DNA of 23,063 bases from a virus, in IMG/VR virus record IMGVR_UViG_3300025889_000997, positions 1 through 23,063 of that record; one strand, 5' to 3'. The notes beneath the pieces were generated by a model, which had not been told where the DNA came from, made no database searches, and worked only from the letters and a program-made list of their open reading frames with translations. The translations under genes and the position numbers were made by a program. Below are positions 8,823 through 14,759 of the stretch, one piece after another; the stretch's first letter is position 1, and each line of letters begins with the position of its first letter.

Positions 8823-9329
8823 ATGACAACAATACTATTAAAAGAAGACGAACTGACAAAAAACACGCCTTTAGGCGGGAATATTGACGTTGACAAATAC
8901 GTTGTCGCAATTGCTGACTTTCAACGCATTCGAGTTGAAGAAGTTTTGGGCGAAACGCTTTATAATAAAATTTGTGAAGACTTCGAAAACGACGATTTAA
9001 CCGGCGATTATTTGAAATTGTACGAAGATTATTTGAAACCTTATATTATTCACGGGTCGGCAATGGAATATTTGCTTTACGGGGCTTATCAAATAAACAA
9101 CGGGGGAATTTCAAAACACAATCCGGCCGATTCAACTGCGGTTGACAAAGTCGAGGTTGACTATTTGGTACAAAATCAACGTTTAAAAATGGAAATGTAC
9201 GAATCGCGTTTGGAACGTTGGCTTTGCAAATTTCATTTGCCGGAATATGTGGCAAATTCAAACAACATTGTTAATCCTTTAAAATCAAAAATGATTTGCG
9301 GGAAATGGTATTTAGATAACCCGTATTAA
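8823..9329 (+). CDS. Putative head-tail connector/adaptor (DUF6712-like)
   Basis: The 168-aa protein begins two bases after the portal stop. It is mainly helical with the motif VAIADFQRIRVEEVLGETLYNKI and a later EDYLKPYIIHGSAMEYLLYGAYQINNGG-like segment split by short loops, the pattern of small Bacteroidota phage proteins placed in DUF6712. Those lie next to portal and capsid genes and are thought to be connectors or adaptors of the neck, similar in role to gp6/gp15-type proteins. The call rests on fold-like pattern and position; a biochemical role is inferred. Confidence 0.55.
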   Translation: MTTILLKEDELTKNTPLGGNIDVDKYVVAIADFQRIRVEEVLGETLYNKICEDFENDDLTGDYLKLYEDYLKPYIIHGSAMEYLLYGAYQINNGGISKHNPADSTAVDKVEVDYLVQNQRLKMEMYESRLERWLCKFHLPEYVANSNNIVNPLKSKMICGKWYLDNPY

Positions 9330-9330
9330 T

Positions 9331-9453
9331 ATGAAAAGAAAAGTCGACAAAAGGACGGAAGAAAACATCAAAAAACTAAAACTATTTTTAAAAAATGCAC
9401 ACACTTTTAAACGGAGTAACAACGAACACAACGTCAACAACGCAAAACGTTAA
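9331..9453 (+). CDS. 40-aa basic hypothetical protein
   Basis: This ORF starts one base after the connector stop with ATG and codes for a very basic, Asn-rich peptide (MKRKVDKRTEENIKKLKLF start). It overlaps the next gene by 59 bp in another frame. The immediate spacing supports translation, but the length and composition leave room for it to be non-coding. No family recognised. Confidence 0.35.
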   Translation: MKRKVDKRTEENIKKLKLFLKNAHTFKRSNNEHNVNNAKR

Positions 9454-9664
9454 TGGATTGCATACAATAACATGCAAAGGTTTAAAAGATTACAAGCAAT
9501 ATATTTATTTTTATATTAGTGTTGATAATACGCATTTCGTTTTATTTAAAACAATAACGCTTGGCCAAGACGTTTTCAATGTTTACGTTGGTAATTCGCA
9601 TATTTATTGCAAATTTGAAACGGAACTTGACGACAACGACCCAGTTTTTGTTCATATAACTTAA
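9395..9664 (+). CDS. 89-aa hypothetical protein, probably beta-rich
   Basis: The protein starts MHTLLNGVTTNTTSTTQNVN and alternates short hydrophobic strands (QYIYFYISVDNTHFVLFKTI, FNVYVGNSHIYCKFETEL). The Thr/Asn-rich start and strand pattern resemble small virion-associated or fibre-tip proteins, but I recognise no family. It lies between the connector and tail fibre genes, so a structural role is the best guess. The next ORF starts one base after its stop. Confidence 0.6.
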   Translation: MHTLLNGVTTNTTSTTQNVNGLHTITCKGLKDYKQYIYFYISVDNTHFVLFKTITLGQDVFNVYVGNSHIYCKFETELDDNDPVFVHIT

Positions 9665-9665
9665 A

Positions 9666-9800
9666 ATGAAAATAGATTTTGAAATAGCAATTTCGATTTT
9701 TGAAACAATTCGAATTGTAAAGAATAAAATAAAATCCGTCTTCGCTTCGGATTCAAAAATTAAGACGGACGACATAACAACAACAACCGATATTTTATAA
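9666..9800 (+). CDS. 44-aa hypothetical protein
   Basis: A short ORF begins one base after the stop of the 89-aa gene and ends four bases before the tail fibre start. The peptide has a helix-like half (MKIDFEIAISIFETIRIVK) and a Thr-rich end. Its second half is crossed by a perfect 8-bp inverted repeat (TCCGTCTT / AAGACGGA, 9735-9742 with 9762-9769), so the stretch may work as an RNA hairpin as well as, or instead of, coding. No family recognised. Confidence 0.4.
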   Translation: MKIDFEIAISIFETIRIVKNKIKSVFASDSKIKTDDITTTTDIL

Positions 9801-9804
9801 AAAT

Positions 9805-10767
9805 ATGGCACAACAAACAATCAACGTCGGGACAACGGCAAACGACGGAACGGGCGACGCGTTAAGAAACGCATTCATAAAAGCCAACGACAATTTTACG
9901 GAACTATACACAAACCGAATCAGCGGAAGCGGAACGGACAATTATATTCCAAGATTCAACGGAACGAACGCGCTTGAAAATAGCATTATTTTTGACAATG
10001 GAACAAACGTTGGAATTGGAACGACAAGTCCGGCATATAAATTAGAAGTAAACGGAAGTATAAACGTTTATCCAAATAATTTTTTTAGATACGACGGCGA
10101 CACGGGAATAATTGGGTCGGCGACTTCTATAGGTGGCGCTTCAAATCAACTTGGAATAAGAGCGTCAAATGATATTTTATTTGCAACAAATGGAGCAAAT
10201 GAAAGAATGCGTATCACTTCAGCGGGTAACGTTGGAATTGGAACATCAAGTCCAAGCGAAAAACTATCTATTTTGGGAAATATTGAATTGACAACTGGGT
10301 CAAATAGATATATAAAAATTGGAAGTGCTTCAAATTATCACTACAATTTACAATCTGTTGGTGATGATTTTCAAATATTAGAAGCCGGAACAACGCCAAG
10401 ATTAACTATAAAATATCCAAGTGGTAACGTTGGAATTGGAACGACAAATCCTTTGAATAAATTTGTTGTATCAAACAATAACTATAATGGTTTAGAATTT
10501 ATTCCTGACAATGGTAGCGGAATGAGTCAAATTTTTTCATTCAATAGAACTTTAAGTGCTTGGAGTGATTGCGCTTTGTATTCTTCTAATTTAATTTTTA
10601 ATACAAACGGGTCAAATGAAAGAATGCGAATCACTTCCGGTGGAAACGTTTATATTGGTAAAACTTCGGGAAGTAGTAAATTCGGTATTTCGGGATTGCC
10701 AACTTCTTCGGCCGGTTTGTCAAGCGGTGACATTTGGAACGACGGCGGAACTTTGAAAATTGTTTAA
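9805..10767 (+). CDS. Tail fibre / receptor-binding protein built of NVGIGTTSP repeats
   Basis: The N-terminus (INVGTTANDGTGDALRNAF, then KANDNFTELY) is the attachment-type start widely seen in phage tail fibre and spike proteins. The body carries repeated units ending in NVGIGTTSP, NVGIGTSSP, NVGIGTTNP and NVYIGKTSG, each followed by a KLEVNG- or KLSILG-like strand, and two ERMRITS units; such repeats form trimeric beta-structures. The end (LSSGDIWNDGGTLKIV) is also typical for this group. No C-terminal S74 chaperone domain follows, unlike many relatives, so the 320-aa protein may be a shortened form that trimerises without self-cleavage. It should contact the host surface and set host range. 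The next gene codes for a possible partner. Confidence 0.8.
   Translation: MAQQTINVGTTANDGTGDALRNAFIKANDNFTELYTNRISGSGTDNYIPRFNGTNALENSIIFDNGTNVGIGTTSPAYKLEVNGSINVYPNNFFRYDGDTGIIGSATSIGGASNQLGIRASNDILFATNGANERMRITSAGNVGIGTSSPSEKLSILGNIELTTGSNRYIKIGSASNYHYNLQSVGDDFQILEAGTTPRLTIKYPSGNVGIGTTNPLNKFVVSNNNYNGLEFIPDNGSGMSQIFSFNRTLSAWSDCALYSSNLIFNTNGSNERMRITSGGNVYIGKTSGSSKFGISGLPTSSAGLSSGDIWNDGGTLKIV
10016..10448 (+). repeat. DNA repeats inside the tail fibre gene
   Basis: A 22-bp sequence beginning AACGTTGGAATTGGAACGAC occurs at 10016-10037 and again at 10427-10448, and a 20-bp variant with GGTAACGTTGGAATTGGAAC occurs at 10225-10244 and 10423-10442. They code for the NVGIGT motif. Near-identity at DNA level, not only at protein level, would allow recombination between units and gain or loss of fibre segments. 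Confidence 0.8.
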
Positions 10768-10787
10768 TAATTTAAAATAAAAATAAA

Positions 10788-11105
10788 ATGACAAAATTTA
10801 ATTGGGTTATCAATGCAATGGATTGCATAAAAAATGAGGGTGATTTGAGCGACGTTGTTGTCGTTATTCATTGGACTTATGTTGCCGAAAAAGAAGGATT
10901 CACTTCAAGCGTTTACGGAACTTGTTCAATGCCTTTGCCAAGTGGCGAAAATTTCACGCCTTATGAAGATTTAACAAAAGACCAAGTTGTTGGCTGGTTA
11001 GTTTCTGCATTAGACGTTGAAGAAATGGAAGAAAATTTGGACAAACAAATTGATTTGTTAATCAATCCAATTATTGTATCTTTACCGCTACCATTCGAAA
11101 ATTAA
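10788..11105 (+). CDS. 105-aa small phage protein (DUF7936-like), possibly fibre-associated
   Basis: The protein starts MTKFNWVINAMDCIKNEGDLSDVV and has the motif VVIHWTYVAEKEGFTSSVYGT followed by an acidic helix. I know this layout (an N-terminal FNWxIN segment, then VxxxHWxxxA and a short SVYG) from small proteins next to tail fibre genes in many marine and Bacteroidota phages, recently grouped as DUF7936. Their function is not established to my knowledge; they may be domains of, or partners for, fibres. The AT-rich leader lacks a Shine-Dalgarno sequence. Family assignment is from memory and moderately sure. Confidence 0.6.
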   Translation: MTKFNWVINAMDCIKNEGDLSDVVVVIHWTYVAEKEGFTSSVYGTCSMPLPSGENFTPYEDLTKDQVVGWLVSALDVEEMEENLDKQIDLLINPIIVSLPLPFEN

Positions 11106-11125
11106 TAATTTTAAAATCACAATTT

Positions 11126-11278
11126 ATGGAAAATTTACAAATCATTGAACAAGCGATTAATTTGGCAGTTAGTAAAGGCGTTTTCAATTTACAAGAAGTT
11201 GACGCAATTATCAAAGCATTAAAAGAATTGTCACAACAACAACCAAGTTGCGACAAAGATTGCCAAAACAATGAGTAG
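11126..11278 (+). CDS. 50-aa hypothetical protein upstream of holin candidate
   Basis: The ORF encodes a helical peptide (MENLQIIEQAINLAVSKGVF, NLQEVDAIIKALKELS) with a Cys pair near the end (CDKDC). It overlaps the following membrane-protein gene by 8 bp, which supports translation within the lysis operon. Such short helical proteins often precede holins in Bacteroidota phages; no function is known to me. Confidence 0.55.
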   Translation: MENLQIIEQAINLAVSKGVFNLQEVDAIIKALKELSQQQPSCDKDCQNNE

Positions 11279-11474
11279 AAAAGAAAAAATTGATTTATTC
11301 TTAACGAAGTGGTTGTCAAGAAAGTTAATGATTTTGACAATCGCTTCGTTTGGTCTATTCGCTGGTAAAATTCAAAGTGCGGATTGGGTTATTGTTGCGA
11401 CAATGTATGTTGCAATTCAAGGCGCAACCGATATTGTCGAACGTTTAATGAAGGCAAAAAATGTCAATGAATGA
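11271..11474 (+). CDS. Holin candidate 1 (two-segment membrane protein)
   Basis: The 67-aa protein has a basic N-terminus (MSRKEKIDLFLTKWLSRK), a hydrophobic segment at ~19-32 (LMILTIASFGLFAG), a short polar turn, a second hydrophobic segment at ~39-52 (WVIVATMYVAIQGA) and a charged end. Size, two membrane spans and location four genes' width before the lysozyme fit a class II-like holin, which makes holes in the inner membrane at lysis. It overlaps the preceding ORF and the following membrane ORF. Which of the two small membrane proteins is the holin, and whether the other is an antiholin, cannot be told. Confidence 0.6.
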   Translation: MSRKEKIDLFLTKWLSRKLMILTIASFGLFAGKIQSADWVIVATMYVAIQGATDIVERLMKAKNVNE

Positions 11475-11634
11475 TTTGAAGTTATACGGCTTGAATTCCG
11501 TAGCTATGGCGGTAAGTTTTTCAAATGTCGAAGCGACTTTGAAAATATTCCTTTTGTGTGTTTCAATAATTTATACAATTTTGAAAACAATTGATTTGTT
11601 AATGAACAAAAACAAGAAAAATGAAACTGAATAA
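11461..11634 (+). CDS. Holin candidate 2 (single-span membrane protein)
   Basis: This 57-aa ORF starts with ATG 14 bp before the end of holin candidate 1 and runs 14 bp into the lysozyme gene, so it fills the gap between them. It has one clear hydrophobic stretch at about residues 29-44 (IFLLCVSIIYTILKTI) and a Lys/Asn-rich end. The N-terminal part (NSVAMAVSFSNVEATLK) resembles start regions of other small phage holin-type proteins. Its role could be holin, antiholin or pinholin; the basis is topology and overlap. Confidence 0.55.
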   Translation: MSMNDLKLYGLNSVAMAVSFSNVEATLKIFLLCVSIIYTILKTIDLLMNKNKKNETE

Positions 11635-12070
11635 CGAAGGTTATAAGTTAATCACAAAACACGAAGGCTTGGTTTTAAAGCCTTATTTGTGTCCGGCAAA
11701 AGTTGCGACAATTGGATACGGAAATACTTACTACGAAGACGGAAAAAAGGTGACTTTGCTTGACCAACCAATCACAAAGGAACGCGCCTTTGAAATGTTT
11801 AAGGAAATAGCCGACCGATTCGCAAAAGCGGTTTCTCAAAGCGTTACTTCCGACATCAATCAAAATCAATTCAATGCGTTGGTTTCATTTGCTTACAATG
11901 TAGGGATTGCGAACTTCAAAAAGTCAACGTTATTGAAATTAGTCAACGCAAATCCGAACGACCCGAACATAAAAAATGAATTTATGAAATGGAAGAAAGC
12001 AAACGGCGTTGTTTTAAATGGTTTAATCAAAAGACGAAATGACGAATCTAACTATTATTTTGCGATATAG
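11621..12070 (+). CDS. Endolysin, GH24 lysozyme (T4/P22-like muramidase)
   Basis: The 149-aa protein has the GH24 catalytic pattern E-x8-C-x5-T: E15 in KHEG, C24 in YLCPA, T30 in VATIGYGNT. In this family the middle position is Asp or Cys, so Cys is an accepted variant. Later family marks are NQNQFNALVSFAYNVG (~84-99) and the C-terminal LIKRRNDE. It cuts the beta-1,4 bond between MurNAc and GlcNAc in peptidoglycan. There is no signal peptide or signal-anchor helix, so release through a holin is expected, and two small membrane proteins lie just upstream. It overlaps the membrane ORF before it by 14 bp and the spanin-like ORF after it by 32 bp. Confidence 0.92.
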   Translation: MKLNNEGYKLITKHEGLVLKPYLCPAKVATIGYGNTYYEDGKKVTLLDQPITKERAFEMFKEIADRFAKAVSQSVTSDINQNQFNALVSFAYNVGIANFKKSTLLKLVNANPNDPNIKNEFMKWKKANGVVLNGLIKRRNDESNYYFAI

Positions 12071-12311
12071 GGACGCTATTTATATTGTCGTGATACTTTT
12101 ATTGCTTTTATTTAGAAGTGACGGCAAATCGCAGAAAAACGACATCATTCAAAGCGAAAGGAAGATTGATTCAATATCAATTGAAATCAAACACGCAAAA
12201 CAACAAATTCCAAACTATGAAAAAACAAATGTTGATTCCGTCAATCGTTTTCAGCCTAATGACATCGAATTGTTTTTGTCAAAACGATACAATAATAAAA
12301 ATACCGATTGA
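12039..12311 (+). CDS. Inner-membrane spanin candidate (Rz-like)
   Basis: The 90-aa protein has a short basic start, one strong membrane helix at about residues 13-25 (AIYIVVILLLLLF), then a polar, helical region (SERKIDSISIEIKHAKQQI) that would face the periplasm. This is the topology of i-spanins, which join with an outer-membrane partner to fuse the two membranes at the last step of lysis in Gram-negative hosts. Its start overlaps the end of the lysozyme gene, and the next gene starts inside it in another frame, the classic spanin arrangement. Sequence identity with known spanins is not expected in this fast-evolving group. Confidence 0.55.
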   Translation: MTNLTIILRYRDAIYIVVILLLLLFRSDGKSQKNDIIQSERKIDSISIEIKHAKQQIPNYEKTNVDSVNRFQPNDIELFLSKRYNNKNTD

Positions 12312-12636
12312 TTATGCTCGAAGCATTGTCAAAGAATTGATTCAATTTGACGTTTGCAAAGACCAAGTCAAAAAGCAAAATGTATTTATTGCATTATTGG
12401 AAGCAAAACAAAACGAACAAAACACAATAATTGAAGCGCAACGCAAATTGTTGGTTGACAAATTCAAATTTTCCCAAAACGTTGGTGCTTCTTATTTCGT
12501 GAACACGCCTTTTTTGTTTACGAATTTAAACTTCGGGACATCAAAGACAATATTTTCACTTCAAATGAATATTCCGTTCAATAACAAACCGCATTTAACG
12601 TTTAATTTTACGCACAAATTATGGCAAAGCAAATAA
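12217..12636 (+). CDS. Exported protein, outer spanin or other envelope lysis partner candidate
   Basis: The frame is open from 12118, but the ATG at 12217 begins a clear signal peptide (MKKQMLIPSIVFSLMTSNCF, then CQND), so this start is chosen, giving 139 aa. Cleavage just before Q22 would fit the frequent Gln at +1 in Bacteroidota signal peptides; lipidation at C18 or C21 is possible but the lipobox is poor. Then follow a helical region (EAKQNEQNTIIEAQRKLLV) and beta-like strands (GASYFVNTPFLFTNLNFG, FSLQMNIPF). The first 95 bp lie within the inner spanin candidate in another frame. An outer spanin is the best guess; a coiled-coil plus small beta-domain envelope protein is the alternative. 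Confidence 0.5.
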   Translation: MKKQMLIPSIVFSLMTSNCFCQNDTIIKIPIDYARSIVKELIQFDVCKDQVKKQNVFIALLEAKQNEQNTIIEAQRKLLVDKFKFSQNVGASYFVNTPFLFTNLNFGTSKTIFSLQMNIPFNNKPHLTFNFTHKLWQSK

Positions 12637-12740
12637 ATTCAGCAAATAAAGTTGGCAAACCGAAGAAAAAAAGACCAGGAATTCACGCAAAGTCAAAGAC
12701 TTCGAAATTAAAAAATTCAAAAAACTACAAAAAGATATAA
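12621..12740 (+). CDS. 39-aa small basic phage protein (KKKRPGIHAKSKTSK type)
   Basis: The peptide reads MAKQINSANK then a very basic run with KKKRPGIHAKSKTSKLKNSK, a signature I know from many phages of Bacteroidota and other hosts, usually as a tiny gene near lysis or replication genes. About 38% of residues are Lys, Arg or His. The function is unknown to me; nucleic-acid binding is plausible from the charge. It overlaps the preceding gene by 16 bp. Confidence 0.75.
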   Translation: MAKQINSANKVGKPKKKRPGIHAKSKTSKLKNSKNYKKI

Positions 12741-12773
12741 ATTTTTTGTATATTTCCCGCCTAAAAGCAATTT

Positions 12774-13895
12774 ATGAATTCAAAAATTTACTTCAAAGAC
12801 ATTGATTTTTCGAAAAATTATTTAGATAATTTAAACGACATTGTCAAAAAGCACAATTTAAATTTAACTAAAAACCAAAGACACACGTTGCGCAAATTTT
12901 TGAAAAGGAATTGCGAATCTTTGGGAATAATTGAAGCGTGTAAAAACGTTGGCGTTGATCCTAAAAATGCGCCAATGTTATGGTTGAAAACAAAGAACGA
13001 ATCCGTCCGCGTGACGAATCCATTATTTGAAAAACCGGAAGAAAAAGAATTCAAAGAATTGGGCAAAGCGTTAATTGACGATTTAAAACGATTTAAGCCA
13101 ACCTTTCCGAAAATTGAACGCCAATACACAACTGAAGGACATTGTTTGGTATTGTCACCCGCAGATATTCACGTTGGCAAATTATGCAACGAGTGGGAAA
13201 CTGGCGAAAAATATGATTCAAGCATTGCCGTTCAAAGAACTTTGGAAGGTGTTCGCGGAATCTTGGACAAATCGTCCGGCTTCAACATTGAAAAAATTGT
13301 TTTTATAGGCGGAAATGACATTTTGCATATTGACAACCCAATAAGAACAACGACAAGCGGAACGCCTCAAGATACGGACGGAATGTGGTTTGAAAATTTT
13401 ATGTTGGCAAAGCAATTATATATTGACATTTTACAAACTTTGATTTCAATTGCTGACGTTCACTTCGTTTTCAATCCTTCAAATCACGATTATACAAACG
13501 GATTTTTTTTGGCCCAAGTTATTCAAGCGTATTTCAAGGATTGCGACAACATCACGTTTGACGTTTCTATTTCACATAGGAAATATTTCAAATACTACAA
13601 TAATTTAATTGGGTCGACACACGGCGACGGGGCAAAACTTGAAAACCTTCCGTTGTTAATGGCTTCGGAATCGACGCAATGGTCAAGCGTGAAACATAGA
13701 TACATTTACACGCACCATGTTCACCATAAAATAGCAAAAGATTTCATAGGTTGCACCATTGAAAGTTTGCGTTCGCCAAGTGGGACGGATTCTTGGCACC
13801 ACCGCAACGGATACCAACACGCACCAAAGGCAATTGAAGGATTCATTCACCATAAAGAATTCGGCCAAATCGCACGATTGACGCATATTTTTTAA
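12774..13895 (+). CDS. Calcineurin-like metallophosphoesterase
   Basis: After an N-terminal region of ~120 residues (helical, with an NQRHTLRKFLKRN segment that could bind nucleic acid) come the five metal-binding blocks of the calcineurin-like superfamily: SPADIHVGK (D131, H133), GGNDILH (N181, D182), NPSNHDY (N237, H238), STHGDG (H283), and YTHHVHH (H314-H318). Such proteins bind two metal ions and cut phosphoester bonds. Close relatives occur in many tailed phages near replication or lysis genes, sometimes under wrong names such as oxidoreductase; a DNA nuclease or phosphatase role is likely but not fixed. At 373 aa it is full length. It is the last gene before the control region at 13896-14018. 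Confidence 0.85.
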   Translation: MNSKIYFKDIDFSKNYLDNLNDIVKKHNLNLTKNQRHTLRKFLKRNCESLGIIEACKNVGVDPKNAPMLWLKTKNESVRVTNPLFEKPEEKEFKELGKALIDDLKRFKPTFPKIERQYTTEGHCLVLSPADIHVGKLCNEWETGEKYDSSIAVQRTLEGVRGILDKSSGFNIEKIVFIGGNDILHIDNPIRTTTSGTPQDTDGMWFENFMLAKQLYIDILQTLISIADVHFVFNPSNHDYTNGFFLAQVIQAYFKDCDNITFDVSISHRKYFKYYNNLIGSTHGDGAKLENLPLLMASESTQWSSVKHRYIYTHHVHHKIAKDFIGCTIESLRSPSGTDSWHHRNGYQHAPKAIEGFIHHKEFGQIARLTHIF

Positions 13896-13939
13896 ATTCG
13901 CTTATTTAGAATGGTTATAAATTAGCATTTTTTTGCAAC

Positions 13940-13972
13940 TTTTTTATTAATAAATTTTGTATTAATAAAAAA
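13940..13972. promoter_or_regulatory. 13-bp perfect AT-only inverted repeat, operator candidate
   Basis: The arms TTTTTTATTAATA (13940-13952) and TATTAATAAAAAA (13960-13972) are exact reverse complements around a 7-nt spacer AATTTTG. A third TATTAAT half-site in direct orientation follows at 13975-13981. The stem contains no G-C pair and no T-tract follows it, which argues against a terminator. The dyad overlaps the -33 part of the promoter candidate. A dimeric repressor site is the simplest reading. Confidence 0.55.
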
Positions 13973-13985
13973 AGTATTAATTTAG
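13956..13985 (+). promoter_or_regulatory. Candidate Bacteroidota-type promoter of the replication operon
   Basis: TTTG at 13956-13959, an 18-nt spacer, and TAATTTAG at 13978-13985 match the Bacteroidota consensus (TTTG, ~19 nt, TAnnTTTG) with one mismatch. Transcription would start near 13992, ahead of the first small gene at 14019. The stretch is very AT-rich, so chance matches are possible. Confidence 0.4.
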
Positions 13986-14018
13986 CCGAATCAAAATAAC
14001 AATTTAAAACAACAAATT

Positions 14019-14150
14019 ATGAAAACAATCTTTGGCATTTTATCCGCAACTATTGCAATGCACACCGAAAATTTATTTGTGATGACCGCTTCTTTTTTGG
14101 TATGCTTTTATTTTATTTATTTAGAACTTAAAAAAACCGAATCAAAATGA
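14019..14150 (+). CDS. 43-aa membrane peptide
   Basis: The first ORF after the control region encodes a peptide with an N-terminal hydrophobic part (MKTIFGILSATIAM) and a clear membrane segment (LFVMTASFLVCFYFIYL), ending in charged residues. Its stop overlaps the next start (ATGA), which supports translation. The leader ACAACAAATTATG is like those of other genes here. No family recognised; as the first early gene it might act on the host envelope. Confidence 0.5.
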   Translation: MKTIFGILSATIAMHTENLFVMTASFLVCFYFIYLELKKTESK

Positions 14151-14323
14151 ATCAAGACGAAACAAAAAAAAAGTTCGAGGAATTTGGCAAATATGTCATT
14201 GAACTTGACAAAGAATTGCAACTGGCAACGCTTGAAATTCTTATTTCGTTGGCCGAATATCTCGAACGAACTTATGAAGTAAAAAAATTAAACCAAATCA
14301 AACAATTTATTGAGAAATTATGA
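14147..14323 (+). CDS. 58-aa hypothetical helical protein
   Basis: The ORF overlaps its neighbours by 4 bp on both sides (ATGA), a strong sign of coupled translation. The peptide is charged and helical (MNQDETKKKFEEFGKYVIEL then DKELQLATLEILISLAEYLE). No motif or family is recognised. Confidence 0.6.
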   Translation: MNQDETKKKFEEFGKYVIELDKELQLATLEILISLAEYLERTYEVKKLNQIKQFIEKL

Positions 14324-14754
14324 GCAAACAACTATTTGAACTAATGCGGGAACAAGAATCATTCCCGATTAACTTTGGAAAACGTGACTACATTTCACGC
14401 GGTAAAGAAATCGTTAATTCAGTCATTGAAAGTGGCGACATTGACAAAATCGAATTTTGGACAAAGGTTGCAAAGATTAAAGAAACCATTAACGCAATGG
14501 ACGCACAACTCCGCGAATCAATTTCATTGTCCGAAAAAACAACTTTGAACGGCGTTGAATTCAATCCAACAAACGGCGGTCATTCAATTAACTTTGACGA
14601 AGACGAAGTATATCGCGAATTGAAAAAGGATTTAAAAGAACGCGAAGAACTTTTGAAAATAGCGCAAAAATCCGTAATATTCGACGCATACGGAAACGAA
14701 GTTCCGAAAGTAGGAACAACACCAAGAAAAAATTCAATAACAATTAAATTTTAA
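14320..14754 (+). CDS. 144-aa hypothetical protein of the replication operon
   Basis: The protein has an N-terminal segment (FINFGKRDYISRGKEIVNSV-like), a helix with KVAKIKETINAMDAQLRES, a beta hairpin (TTLNGVEFNPTNGGHSINF) and a charged coiled coil (VYRELKKDLKEREELLKIA) before a basic end (TTPRKNSITIKF). Position directly before a possible single-stranded-DNA-binding protein suggests a replication or recombination accessory. I cannot assign a family; the coiled coil makes it look like a host-nuclease-inhibitor or Gp157-type accessory, but I see no decisive motif. Confidence 0.6.
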   Translation: MSKQLFELMREQESFPINFGKRDYISRGKEIVNSVIESGDIDKIEFWTKVAKIKETINAMDAQLRESISLSEKTTLNGVEFNPTNGGHSINFDEDEVYRELKKDLKEREELLKIAQKSVIFDAYGNEVPKVGTTPRKNSITIKF

Positions 14755-14759
14755 TAAAG

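Noticed and set aside
9735-9769. 8-bp inverted repeat TCCGTCTT/AAGACGGA as a terminator before the tail fibre
   Set aside because: No T-tract follows and it lies inside a small ORF; kept only as a note in that gene's entry.
12118-12216. Upstream start of the exported spanin-like protein
   Set aside because: The ATG at 12217 starts directly with a good signal peptide; the added 33 residues are basic and overlap the inner spanin frame.
12745-12756. TATATTTC as a -7 element before the metallophosphoesterase
   Set aside because: No TTTG at the proper distance upstream.
13896-14018. Possible small RNA, tRNA or CRISPR-like repeat in the control region
   Set aside because: The only repeats are the AT-only half-sites; there is no cloverleaf, no G+C-rich stem and no spaced repeat array.
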